From assembly GCA_963665155.2 (NCBI GenBank), contig OY761986.2, forward strand, positions 2,108,001 to 2,172,000: a DNA stretch of 64,000 bases. Reading direction: 5' to 3'. The DNA comes from UBA1141 sp963665155. Lineage in GTDB: Bacteria > Chloroflexota > Dehalococcoidia > Lucifugimonadales > UBA3495. Below the pieces are notes generated by a model. That model saw only the letters and a program-made list of their open reading frames with translations. It was not told the origin of the DNA and did not search any database. The position numbers and the translations under genes are program-made. Every line of letters starts with the position of its first letter. Positions within the stretch are counted from its first letter, which is position 1. Below are positions 54,371-62,985 of the stretch, one piece after another.

Positions 54371-55632
54371 TTAGTTATCGCCGAAGAGGACTCCACCGAA
54401 GAAGCCCAGGGTACCTTGCTCGTTCAATAAGTCCACCAGAGCATCAGGGCTTACGAACTCGATCTGATCGAAGATTGTGTCGCCTCCGGTCAGGCTGGCA
54501 AAGTCCGCTGCGCCTCCGTTGAAGAAGTCGGCGTCGAGGGCGTCCAATGCCGCCTCTATCCGGCCATCGTCAAATAAGCTCAGCGTCTCGTCGGTAACCA
54601 AGCCGAAGATTCCCCCGGCCAAGTCTCCTTCCAGAGCAGCCAGTCTTGAACCTCGAGATTGCTGGCGATCACCGACAACACGTCGGAGCCTAGACTACTA
54701 ATCTCGCCAGCGCCAACGCCTGTGGTCAGGCTCAGCAACTCTGTGGGTTCCAGTACCTGGAATTGATTGCCGTCCATGGCGGAAGCAACCCCAAGAATCT
54801 GCTCGCTACCCAGCGCTGCCAGGTTCTCAGGTTCCCAATTGGTGACCAATTCCAACACTTGGTCGCCGCTAAGGCCCTGGATCTGCGCTCCCTCCATCTC
54901 GTTGAATAGGCCGACCAACTGGTCTCCCTGAAGGCCAAGCGCTTTGTCCAACTCCATGCCGGTGAACATACCGAAGGCACTCTCGGAGTCCAAGAATTGG
55001 AAGTGCTCCGGGTTGAAGTTAGCGCCCGCGTCGAAGAGTTGACCGGCGTCTAGGCCAGCCACTCCGGCTGCGTCCATGGCGCCCAACATACCGGCTAGGG
55101 CTTCGCCCTCCAGACCGGCTAGGGCTTGTTCTACGCCGATAGCATCCATCATGGCAGTAGCGCTGTCCGCATCCATGTACTGGAAGTTCGCACCGGACAT
55201 CGCTGCGGCGGCGTTGATCAGGTCTTCGCCACCGAAACCCATGACTTGGTCGTGTTCCATGGCACCAAAGAGACCGGCCAACTGCTCACCGTTAAGGTTT
55301 AAGCCGGTATCCAAGCCCATGGTATCTATCATCTGGAACGCGCTTTCGGCGTCCATGTACTGGAAGTGCTCGCCCTCCATCTCGTTGGCTGCGTCGAACA
55401 ATTGGATACCGTCGAAGCCTGTGATCTGTTCGCCGCTCATGGCCCCGAACATACCGGCCAGGTTATCTCCTCCCATGCCCAAGGCTTGTTCCATGCCCAT
55501 AGCATTGAAGGCGTCAAAGACTTGGCCCTGGCCAATGCCCTGGTACTGTCCGGGCTCAAAAGCCCCAAACATGCCCGCAAGCTGGTCGGCCTGCAACTCC
55601 ATGGCCTGTTCAATGCCCATCCCCTCGAACAT
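54371..55632 (-). pseudogene. Acidic protein with 60-residue repeats, N-terminus probably lost at IS, frameshifted
   Basis: Two minus-strand frames form one protein. The upstream frame contains about four units of ~60 residues (starting near MGMEQALG, MGLDTGLN, IGVEQALAG, MELDKALG) with recurring L-x-G-x-x-L-A-G-[LM]-F-G-A-M, x-G-x-Q-L-F-D-A and F-Q-Y-M-D-A-x-S-A. Each 60-residue unit seems to be three related ~20-residue helical parts. The protein is strongly acidic. A single base lost near 54646-54647 shifts the frame; in the other frame the motif continues as GDLAGGIFGLVTDETLSLF to the end at 54371. The visible start ATG 55632 lies 3 bases from the IS end, so the true N-terminus is likely gone. 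No family recognised. Confidence 0.72.
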
Positions 55633-55634
55633 AC

Positions 55635-57416
55635 CTAGAAACCCGGCTGAAAAGCCCTGCTGTGACGGGATGGCGTGGAGGATAACCAGTGGACTGTAAG
55701 TCTGAGGCTAAGAGTGACCCAGTTGGCTGCGGCCAATATGAATTGGGTAGTAACGATGGGCGACCCTGGGGCTTGCTGGTCCGGTTTATCGTGAGAGGAG
55801 CCTGGAGCCGGAGATATCATCCCCATCTTGGTAGCCACCAGGGTCAGGTTGGCCACCGTGGCCGCCATGAGTAGTTGGAATCGGGTCTTGGCTCGGCCGA
55901 AGTAGCGAGATTGGCGGACCCCCAGTTGCGCCAGCCGCGCCAGGCGATGCTCGGCCGCCTGGCGCAGCCTACGGTATTCAGCAAAGCCCTCACTCCGCTG
56001 GAAGTCCCGGGCTTGTTGCAAGAGCGCCTCTTGGGGATGCAGGGCTACGGTGCGTCCCGCCCCGTACCGCGCCGCCACGCACTGGGACCGCAGGGGGCAT
56101 ACGCCGCAGACCGCCGGGTCGAATTGGAAACTCCGGGCCAGGTAGGTCCGACCCAACCGGTTGGTCCGGGTGCCGAAGGTCCGCAGGGTGTGGGTAACAT
56201 TACCGGCTGGGCAGGTGCAGGTTCCTGCCTCCAAGTCGATCTGGAAGTCCTCCTTGGGGAAGCAGGCCTTATTAGGGCGACCCGGCACCTTGGCTATTAG
56301 AGTCCGACCAGCATCGGCAAAGGCCTGCCGCGTCCCGCCATCCCCATAGGCCGCATCCCCGATAGTCTCCTCCACCGCTATGCCCGTGTTCTCCTCACTC
56401 TGCTCCACCAGTTCCAGGACTCCAGTGTTGTCACCGGCATTGCCGGGCAGGATGTCTACCGCGGTCACCAGTTGGGAATCGGTATCCACCACCACCGCAG
56501 CCTTATGTCCGTCGAAGCGTTTGCTGCTGCTTTTACGGCCGTGGCGCATCTCCGGGTCGTGTACCGAAGGGATGCGGTCCCGGCTTACCCCATCCTTCAG
56601 GGCTGGGCCATCCTCCTGGCGTTCCACATCCTGCAGTAACAGTTGCCCCAGCAACTCCGCCGCTTCCACTATACCCTGGCGCTGGGGGCTCTCCTCGGGG
56701 AACTGACCCTGGACCTGACGGGCCAGCTCCAACACCAGGTCGGCATCGGCTACTATCTTCTGCAGTAAGGCTTGCCGCTCTTTCTGGTTGTCCCAGTCAA
56801 TCTCTGCCTCTCCCTTCACACTGGAGCCAAAGTAGAGTTCCAGACCGTGTCTCAAGGCCCATTCCTCGGGCCGCGTCCCATCCAGGTCCGAAAGCGCCCG
56901 CACTACCTGGACTATGCCGTCGGCCAGCAAGTTGTAGGTGTCCTTGACCGCCCCTCGGCCCAGAATGTAGGTGGTGTCTACCGCCACCTTCATCCGGCGT
57001 CCTTTCAGGTATCCGGTCTGCCGGGCGAATTGGAGGCTGCGCTGAAAGACGGCCCGCACCCGGTCGTGGAGGATCAGCTGGGCTCGAAACAGCTGCAGCG
57101 TGCTCTTGGCAAAGGGCCGGTCCTCCACCTCAATCCCCAACGCCACCTTCCACCGGATATCAAAATCCGCCCGCTGTTTGGCTTCGGCGTCGCTGACTTT
57201 GTCGTAGGCTTGCAACAACAGCGCAGTGGCCACCAGACTTGGGGGCACGCTATCCCGGCCATTGTCTGGGCAATATAGCTCGGCGAACTCTTCGTCTCGA
57301 AATAGCTGTCCCCGCAGGGAGGCCAGGAAGCCATAGAAGGAGCCCCGGCCCACATAGTCCAGGTACAGGTGATCCGCTTCCAGCAGCCCTCGTTGCGCCG
57401 ACCGTACTCCCAGCAT
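55635..57416 (-). CDS. IS1182 family transposase, copy B
   Basis: 593 residues from ATG 57416; same domains as copy A, differing at the two residues noted there. The TAG stop again falls within the terminal CTAG. No disabling mutation is visible, so it may be active. Confidence 0.92.
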   Translation of the reverse strand: MLGVRSAQRGLLEADHLYLDYVGRGSFYGFLASLRGQLFRDEEFAELYCPDNGRDSVPPSLVATALLLQAYDKVSDAEAKQRADFDIRWKVALGIEVEDRPFAKSTLQLFRAQLILHDRVRAVFQRSLQFARQTGYLKGRRMKVAVDTTYILGRGAVKDTYNLLADGIVQVVRALSDLDGTRPEEWALRHGLELYFGSSVKGEAEIDWDNQKERQALLQKIVADADLVLELARQVQGQFPEESPQRQGIVEAAELLGQLLLQDVERQEDGPALKDGVSRDRIPSVHDPEMRHGRKSSSKRFDGHKAAVVVDTDSQLVTAVDILPGNAGDNTGVLELVEQSEENTGIAVEETIGDAAYGDGGTRQAFADAGRTLIAKVPGRPNKACFPKEDFQIDLEAGTCTCPAGNVTHTLRTFGTRTNRLGRTYLARSFQFDPAVCGVCPLRSQCVAARYGAGRTVALHPQEALLQQARDFQRSEGFAEYRRLRQAAEHRLARLAQLGVRQSRYFGRAKTRFQLLMAATVANLTLVATKMGMISPAPGSSHDKPDQQAPGSPIVTTQFILAAANWVTLSLRLTVHWLSSTPSRHSRAFQPGF

Positions 57417-57503
57417 CCTCAACCTCCCACACCCATTTATTAAATCTCTTGCCCAGTATATCGGGACAGCCTAGGTCAGGGTACTTTTCGGCCGGAGTTC
57501 TAG
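55635..57503 (-). mobile_element. Intact IS1182-like insertion sequence, copy B
   Basis: Inverted copy of 36050-37918, with CTAG at both ends (55635-55638 and 57500-57503). It separates the repeat-protein gene from an unrelated cut-off ORF, so sequence on one or both sides was probably lost or rearranged at insertion. Confidence 0.9.
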
Positions 57504-57729
57504 GCGAAGGCGTTCGGAGCGAGATATTAATGCGGCCATAACAGCCACCAGCCGTTCGGAGTTCCGCTGGTGGAACAAGAACCGGGACGTTATCAAGTAC
57601 TTGGACGAAGGGCGTACCGTCAAAGAGATTGCCAACCTAATCGATCGAGGTCAGAGGCAGATCAGGATAATCCGGGAGCGCCTCAACGAGCTTAGGGATA
57701 CGGGCGCAGATATTTTACCGGTGACTTAG
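57504..57729 (+). pseudogene. C-terminal helix-turn-helix remnant of a cut gene
   Basis: An open frame runs from the IS boundary to the TAG at 57727 with no start codon of its own. It ends TATSRSEFRWWNKNRDVIKYLDEGRTVKEIANLIDRGQRQIRIIRERLNELRDTGADILPVT. The stretch GRTVKEIANLIDRGQRQI looks like the C-terminal HTH of a serine recombinase or similar DNA-binding protein. The rest of the gene is missing at the IS. Confidence 0.6.
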
Positions 57730-57787
57730 TGATTCCTCTGATCCTTGCGTCGACAACTAAACTTGATCAAGAGGCCGATTGCGAGGC

Positions 57788-57823
57788 AAAATCCCCCTAA
57801 ATCCCCTTTATAAAGGGGGACGT
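57788..57823. repeat. Palindromic G5 repeat (family copy 5)
   Basis: AAATCCCCCTAAATCCCCTTTATAAAGGGGGACG; the right arm lacks the second G5 block. It lies 176 bases upstream of the quinone oxidoreductase start. Confidence 0.65.
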
Positions 57824-57998
57824 AACCAGGAGGGCGGTGTGACATCTTGTTTGGATTTTTTTGCAAGGGTCAGTAAATCAACACTTGACTTAGCAGGTGC
57901 TTGAACCGGCAATTTGAGCCAGCCTTGGCATTACCTTTCCAGATCGAGTTGGTTGCTGTACGCTTGCGGCAAATTCAAAAGGCATCGGGGTGACAGCT

Positions 57999-58967
57999 AT
58001 GAAATCGATCAGGGCGCATCAAACCGGTGGGCCGGAGGTACTGGTATACGAAGACACGGAGGAGCCCGCGCCGGGACCGGGGCAGGCATTGGTGGACATA
58101 AAGGCCATTGGCGTCAACTATACCGACGTCGCCAGCCGCAAGGGGACCAACCCTCCGGCCAGCTTCCCGTGGACGCCTGGCCGGGAGGCCGCTGGCGTGG
58201 TTACCGCCGTCGGCGAGGGAGTCACCGAAGTGACCGTGGGCGACCGGGTGGGATACGCCATGCACACCGGCACCTACTCCCAGTGCCAGTCTGTACCCTC
58301 ATGGCTGTTGGTGCGCTTGCCCGAGCAGATGGATTTCACAACCGGAGCGGCCACCATGCTCCAAGGCATGACCGCCCACTTCCTTGTTTTCGGCATTACC
58401 CGTCTGAACCCCGGCGATGCGGTCCTGGTCCATGCTGGCGCTGGCGGCATGGGGTTGATGCTGATCCAAATGTTGCGCCGATTGGGCGCTCGGGTTTTCA
58501 CAACCGTTTCCACCGACGCAAAGGCCGAGTTGGCCAAGAATGCCGGAGCAGACACGGTTATCAATTACACCGATCAAGATTTCGAAGAAGAAATCAAGAA
58601 ATCCACCGGGGACGAAGGATTGCGGATAATCTTCGACGCGGTCGGACTGACCACCTTCGCCAAGGGCCTCAACTGCCTGGGCAGACGCGGCTACATGGCG
58701 CTGTACGGAGCGGCCAGCGGCCCGGTGCCGCCGGTGGATTCAGGTGCGCTAAGGAACGGGTCATTGTTCTTGACCCGGCCCAGCCTGGGCGACTACACGT
58801 CCACACGGGAGGAGTTGCTACAAAGAGCCGACGAGGTGCTGGACTGGGTGCAATCGGGTCAATTAAAGCTGCACATCGGGCTGACCCTCCCGTTGGCAGA
58901 GGCTGCGGAGGCCCACCGCCAAATGGAAGGACGCCAGACCACGGGGAAGATTCTGCTGATGCCCTGA
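57999..58967 (+). CDS. NADPH:quinone oxidoreductase-like (zeta-crystallin family)
   Basis: 322 residues from ATG 57999; GGGGTGA lies just upstream, and GTG 57990 is an alternative. Zinc-free medium-chain reductase: KAIGVNYTDVASRKG, PGREAAGVVTAVGEGVTEVTVGDRVGYA, nucleotide motif VLVHAGAGGMGLMLIQMLRRLGARV, and C-terminal AAEAHRQMEGRQTTGKILLMP. It reduces quinones or enone substrates with NADPH. Confidence 0.9.
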   Translation: MKSIRAHQTGGPEVLVYEDTEEPAPGPGQALVDIKAIGVNYTDVASRKGTNPPASFPWTPGREAAGVVTAVGEGVTEVTVGDRVGYAMHTGTYSQCQSVPSWLLVRLPEQMDFTTGAATMLQGMTAHFLVFGITRLNPGDAVLVHAGAGGMGLMLIQMLRRLGARVFTTVSTDAKAELAKNAGADTVINYTDQDFEEEIKKSTGDEGLRIIFDAVGLTTFAKGLNCLGRRGYMALYGAASGPVPPVDSGALRNGSLFLTRPSLGDYTSTREELLQRADEVLDWVQSGQLKLHIGLTLPLAEAAEAHRQMEGRQTTGKILLMP

Positions 58968-59020
58968 CGGGGAACCCCAAAAACCCACATTAAGATAGCT
59001 AATCACCCCCGAAGTGCAGG

Positions 59021-59502
59021 CTAACCTTCTTGCGGCGGCGGCAAAATTTCCACGCCGTTGTGCTCCGCCGCTGCCATCATGCGCTGAATCATTGCTTCAT
59101 CGAGTTGCGGAGGGGTAGCATTCCGGTCCTGTGTCTCCTCCATTGCCTCCCTAAAAAAAAGCGCTCGGCGTTCCCTGCGGGCACAAATGTAGCGACAATT
59201 TTGGCAGGATTTTGCGATCGATTTAAGAAGCTATGGGCTGTTCCTATGGAGACATGCACAAAATCGCCAGCCTTTGCCTCGCGGACTTCACCGCCCATCA
59301 TGACTTCCAGTTGCCCTTCGACGATATCGAAGGTCTCAACCTGATCGTGGTGGATGTGGGGAGGTGGACCAGCCCCTTCTGGCACCCAACCTTCCAACAC
59401 GAAGTAAGCCCCGTCGGTCTCCTCGGTGGTTGCGAGGAAAGTGTAAATATCTCCGGGGCCGAGAACCATAGGCCCCGTGCCCGTAGCTCTGAAAAACGAC
59501 AT
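59021..59502 (-). pseudogene. Cupin protein with homopolymer frameshift near its C-terminus
   Basis: The frame from 59502 gives a cupin: EGAGPPPHIHHDQVETFDIVEGQLEVMMGGEVREAKAGDFVHVSIGTAHSFLNRSQNPAKIVATFVPAGNAERFFL, with HIHH...E and a later H as metal ligands. After FF the frame is wrong (short RQWRRHRTG tail, stop at 59089). In the other frame the sequence reads REAMEETQDRNATPPQLDEAMIQRMMAAAEHNGVEILPPPQEG to a stop at 59021, which is the expected C-terminus. One base missing from the A8 run at 59153-59160 accounts for this. Confidence 0.8.
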
Positions 59503-59552
59503 GGTACTGCTCCTTATTAATCCAGACTAGACACGCAGTTTAACACCCTCCC

Positions 59553-60323
59553 CTACTGGGCGGTCCAACCACCGTCGATGACCACTTCACTGCCGGTCAT
59601 GAACGACGCCTCGTCGGAGGCCAGAAACAACACCCCGTAGGCCACCTCTTCTGACTCGCCGAACCTGTTCATGGGTATTCGGGACAGCATGATCCTTTGA
59701 TTGTCCGGGTCGTTCCGGCGGCGTTCGGTCATGGGCGTGTTGATCGGTCCGGGATGCACCGAGTTTGCTCGTATGCCCTCTCCGGCGTACTGAATGGCGG
59801 TGGACTTGGTTAGCAGCCGAACCGCCCCCTTGGACGACTGATATTGGGGGCTGCTGATGTCCATACCCACCAATCCCAGTTGGGAGGAGATGTTGATGAT
59901 CGACCCTCCCCCGGCCCGGCGCATCTCGGGTATGGTCACCTTGGTGCCCAGAAAGACGCCTTTGGCGTTGATGTTCATCACCCGGTCCCATTCCTCCACC
60001 GTGGTGTCCTCGATCATGCTGGTAGCGCCCACGCCAGCGTTGTTCACCAGAATGTCCAGCTTACCGAACTCGCTTACGGTGGCGGCGATGGCGCTATTCC
60101 ATTGATCCTCGCTGGTAACGTCCAAAGGAATGAAAATAGCCCGGCCCCCCGCCTCTCTGATCTGCTCCACCACCTGTCTGCCCTCGTCTTCCAAAACGTC
60201 GCCAATGGCCACGCAGGCACCCTCTTTGGCAAACATGATCGCCTCCACGGCCCCCATACCCCGTCCACCACCGCTAATAAAAGCAACCTTACCTTCCAGT
60301 CTCACAACGGAATCTCCTGTCAT
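59553..60323 (-). CDS. SDR family oxidoreductase
   Basis: 256 residues. GGGRGMGAVEAIMFAKEGACVAIGD cofactor site with the acidic NAD-preferring end, DILVNNAGVGATS, catalytic Tyr-x-x-x-Lys in SPQYQSSKGAVRLL, and C-terminal FMTGSEVVIDGGWTAQ. Classical FabG-type. It is followed upstream on the same strand by another SDR gene with a palindrome between them. Confidence 0.92.
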   Translation of the reverse strand: MTGDSVVRLEGKVAFISGGGRGMGAVEAIMFAKEGACVAIGDVLEDEGRQVVEQIREAGGRAIFIPLDVTSEDQWNSAIAATVSEFGKLDILVNNAGVGATSMIEDTTVEEWDRVMNINAKGVFLGTKVTIPEMRRAGGGSIINISSQLGLVGMDISSPQYQSSKGAVRLLTKSTAIQYAGEGIRANSVHPGPINTPMTERRRNDPDNQRIMLSRIPMNRFGESEEVAYGVLFLASDEASFMTGSEVVIDGGWTAQ

Positions 60324-60342
60324 ACAGTTCTTTAGGAGGGGT

Positions 60343-60382
60343 CATAGGGGAACACTTTCTTGAAAGAAAGTGTTCCCCTATG
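60343..60382. repeat. Palindrome related to 535-568
   Basis: Arms of 19 bases (CATAGGGGAACACTTTCTT and its complement) with a 2-base centre. It shares AGGGGAAC.CTTTCTT with the palindrome at 535-568. It lies between two SDR genes on the minus strand and may terminate the upstream one. Confidence 0.65.
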
Positions 60383-60388
60383 CGGAGA

Positions 60389-61204
60389 TCAAAACCGGGT
60401 CTGCTGGTTCATAGGCGAGTAAGTAGCCGGCGTAACGGCCAAAAGCCCAGCGTCCACCGGCAAAACAATCCCGGTAATCCAGCGGGCTTCATCACTGGCC
60501 AGGAAAAGGGCGGCATTGCCAATATCCCAGCCGGTGCCCTCGGTAGCCAGCGGCCCGGAGGTCCTGCGATGCTCACGTAGGTCCGAATCCATTCTGGGTG
60601 CGACCATGGGTGTGTAAACCAGGCCGGGGGCAATAGCGTTGACCCGGATGTTGTCCTTGGCGTGGTCGGCGGCCATGGAGAAAGTCAGGCCGATGACCGC
60701 AGCCTTGGAGGTGCTATAGGGAGTGCTGCTGTGGGCCCGCAGTCCCGCTATTGAGGAAATATTGATTATTGCGCCCCCGCCGGTTTCGATCATCCGGGGT
60801 ATAGCGGCCTTACTGGCTAAGACCATTGTCTTGACGTTGATGGTCATTACACGGTCCCAGTCCTCTTCGGAGACCTCTACCACCGTCCCGCGCTGGGACA
60901 CACCAACGTTGTTGTCCAGGATGTCCAAGCGACCGTAGCGGTCGATGGCCGCCTCCACCATCAGGCGGCACTCTTCGGCGCTGGTGGCATCGGCCTGAAA
61001 CACCGAGGCCACGCCGTTTTCTTCTTGGATCATAGCCTGGGTTTCCTCGGCCCTGTCCTTGGCATTGTCCACCAGCAGAACCTTGGCCCCTTCCCTAGCG
61101 AACAACACGGCCGTAGCTTTGCCGTTGCCGATGCCAGCGCCGCTGGACCCGGCTCCGGTCACAATCGCAACTTTACCTTCCAATCTGGGACGTCGTTCAG
61201 GCAT
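60389..61204 (-). CDS. SDR family oxidoreductase
   Basis: 271 residues. Long glycine loop TGAGSSGAGIGNGKATAVLFAREGAKVLLVDN, NNVGVSQRG, Tyr-x-x-x-Lys in TPYSTSKAAVIGLTFSMA, and ITGIVLPVDAGLLAV. A classical SDR with an extended nucleotide loop. Substrate unknown; with the gene downstream it may work on related substrates. Confidence 0.92.
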   Translation of the reverse strand: MPERRPRLEGKVAIVTGAGSSGAGIGNGKATAVLFAREGAKVLLVDNAKDRAEETQAMIQEENGVASVFQADATSAEECRLMVEAAIDRYGRLDILDNNVGVSQRGTVVEVSEEDWDRVMTINVKTMVLASKAAIPRMIETGGGAIINISSIAGLRAHSSTPYSTSKAAVIGLTFSMAADHAKDNIRVNAIAPGLVYTPMVAPRMDSDLREHRRTSGPLATEGTGWDIGNAALFLASDEARWITGIVLPVDAGLLAVTPATYSPMNQQTRF

Positions 61205-61653
61205 AGATGTTTCCCCTTGCGAAGTTTTAGTTTAGATTTCTATTAAGATTAGGCATGGGTACCATCTACAAATTGCGCGTGTATGTCAAGTTCCGGGGCG
61301 AGGAACGACCTAACCTGTCCGTTTGGACTAGGGGGATCAGCAATAGGAACCTTATGATAGTGATGTTGGTGCATTGCTTTGGGCAGGGCTTGCCAAGCCT
61401 CCTATCTTTGGTACGGAACGGATGATGTCCACCAGACGGGACCGGAGCATTTCTTATAGGGCATAATCCGTGGTCGCTGGTGCCATTTGAGTTACCAACG
61501 CTGAATACGTCTCGTCCTGCCTTTACCGCGCGTTTAATGCGACTAGATTGGTATCGGCAAAATAAGTTACCATGACAAGTGGGATTCGCTATTCTATAAC
61601 CAATGATGGTTTTGTAAATTCGTTTACAACCAGCTATTTGGCGGAGACTTGAA
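61205..61653. other. Intergenic region, nothing recognised
   Basis: 449 bases between divergent genes. A minus-strand frame at 61266-61727 has no coding character. Promoters for both neighbours are expected. Confidence 0.35.
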
Positions 61654-62454
61654 ATGCTTGATGGCGAAGACGGTGGGACAGCGGAATCCACCTCTGAAAC
61701 TACTTCTGAAACGGCCTGGGAAACCACTTCGGAAGGTGGGAGCCATGGCCAGATCTCTATCGATCAAGCGGGAGTGATGGCCATACGGACAGCGCTGGCG
61801 AGCGGTGGACGTCGGCACTGGATGTTCCCACGAAGCATGGTGTTTGACGTATTTGATGCTAAAGAGGACGAGGGCGGCTACACGATAGTGCTTTCTTTTA
61901 GGCCGGATGGGGTGTTTGACGGGACTCCAGGCCAGGAACAGTTCAAGTTTTCCAAGACTGGTGCCTTTCGGGGCCGGGAGTTCCTGAGCTCCCCGAAAAG
62001 CTCGATGCAGTTCCTGGTCAAAAATCTGGCAAAGATAACAGTTGCCCTGGCTGTTTGCGGTGTTATAGGGGCAGTACTAGCCTATTTGGTCTTCTCCGAC
62101 ACATTGGATCCGGCCAGGCGATGGGATGCTTCGGTTTCGAGCAGAGAAGATCTACCCAGGGGACCACTCACAATTCTTGCTACGGAAATCACGAAAGTGG
62201 TGCCCTTTGGAAGAGACTATACCCTGACCGTGCAAGCTGAAGTTTTTGGATTGCCGCGATCCAATGTTCAAGTCAGGAAGACGACATCGGACGGAACGAT
62301 AACTGAGTCGACTACCCAATTCATCCGCCAATCGACGGGGCGAATTTATGTCGCCAACGTACAAATTGGCGCGGAAGATATCGAAAACCCTAGCCTCGAT
62401 TGGGTGCGGGACAACATAACCGTGGAGATTCTGCTGGAACAGAATGCGCCTTGA
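61654..62454 (+). CDS. Membrane-anchored protein of unknown function
   Basis: 266 residues. Acidic, Thr/Ser-rich start (TAESTSETTSETAWETTSEGG), a folded cytoplasmic region, a single membrane helix around 133-153 (ITVALAVCGVIGAVLAYLVF) and an outer region with beta-strand-like TILATEITKVVPFGRDYTLTVQAEV. No family recognised. Confidence 0.62.
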   Translation: MLDGEDGGTAESTSETTSETAWETTSEGGSHGQISIDQAGVMAIRTALASGGRRHWMFPRSMVFDVFDAKEDEGGYTIVLSFRPDGVFDGTPGQEQFKFSKTGAFRGREFLSSPKSSMQFLVKNLAKITVALAVCGVIGAVLAYLVFSDTLDPARRWDASVSSREDLPRGPLTILATEITKVVPFGRDYTLTVQAEVFGLPRSNVQVRKTTSDGTITESTTQFIRQSTGRIYVANVQIGAEDIENPSLDWVRDNITVEILLEQNAP

Positions 62455-62599
62455 ATATCGGTGGCTGGAAAGGGACAAGCTACCTGTTGCGGACCGCAGA
62501 CTCTCGCCATAACAATTTCCTAAAAAGGGAACTTGACACTTTTTGCGACCTAACCCTATACTCGAATACTAACAATCAAATAACTAAAGGCTATGAAGG

Positions 62600-62925
62600 G
62601 GAGTAGTAGACTTCCAGCGTGGCAAAGCGAGCCAGGTTTGGTGTGAGCTGGCGCCGGACGCTGCAAGCTGAATGGACCCCGGAGCCGCAGGCCGATCGCT
62701 GGTGATTCTTGTCGCTGGGGCTAGGCTGGGACGGTTGGGCACCGTTAAGGGCCCACGGCACGGGGACGACTTAAACTAATCCCCCCGCCGGGTAAGATGC
62801 CGGCAGCGTTCTGTTTATTAGCCAGGTTATTATCAGCTAGGCTATCATTAACCAGGGAACAAGCCGAAAATGAGGGTGGCAACGCGGTTATGCCCGTCCC
62901 TTTTGGGGATGGGTTTTTTTATTGC
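62600..62925 (+). ncRNA. T-box riboswitch leader, probably tryptophan-specific
   Basis: The T-box core AGGGTGGCAACGCGG (62873-62887) is followed by the terminator CCCGTCCC (62893-62900) / GGGATGGG (62906-62913), with a T7 tract at 62914-62920. Upstream, a long structured leader starts at about 62600 with GGGGAGTAGTAG, contains GCGAGCCAGG...GAGCTGG-type stem I sequence, and has UGG at 62673-62675 within GAATGGACC as the best candidate specifier codon (Trp). T-boxes sense uncharged tRNA and allow read-through when it binds; with trpE downstream, tRNA-Trp is the natural ligand. The exact limits and stem I are my estimate. Confidence 0.85.
62893..62920 (+). terminator. T-box leader terminator
   Basis: 8-bp stem with one G-U pair, 5-base loop, then T7. 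It lies 65 bases before the methyltransferase start and competes with the antiterminator formed by the T-box core. Confidence 0.8.
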
Positions 62926-62985
62926 CAAAATTTAGCCCAACCGGTACGTTCCGGGCAAGTAATGCGGCCATCAACACGAGAAATC

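Noticed and set aside
61266..61727. Minus-strand frame of 153 residues
   Set aside because: Overlaps the start of the membrane protein gene and has no coding pattern.
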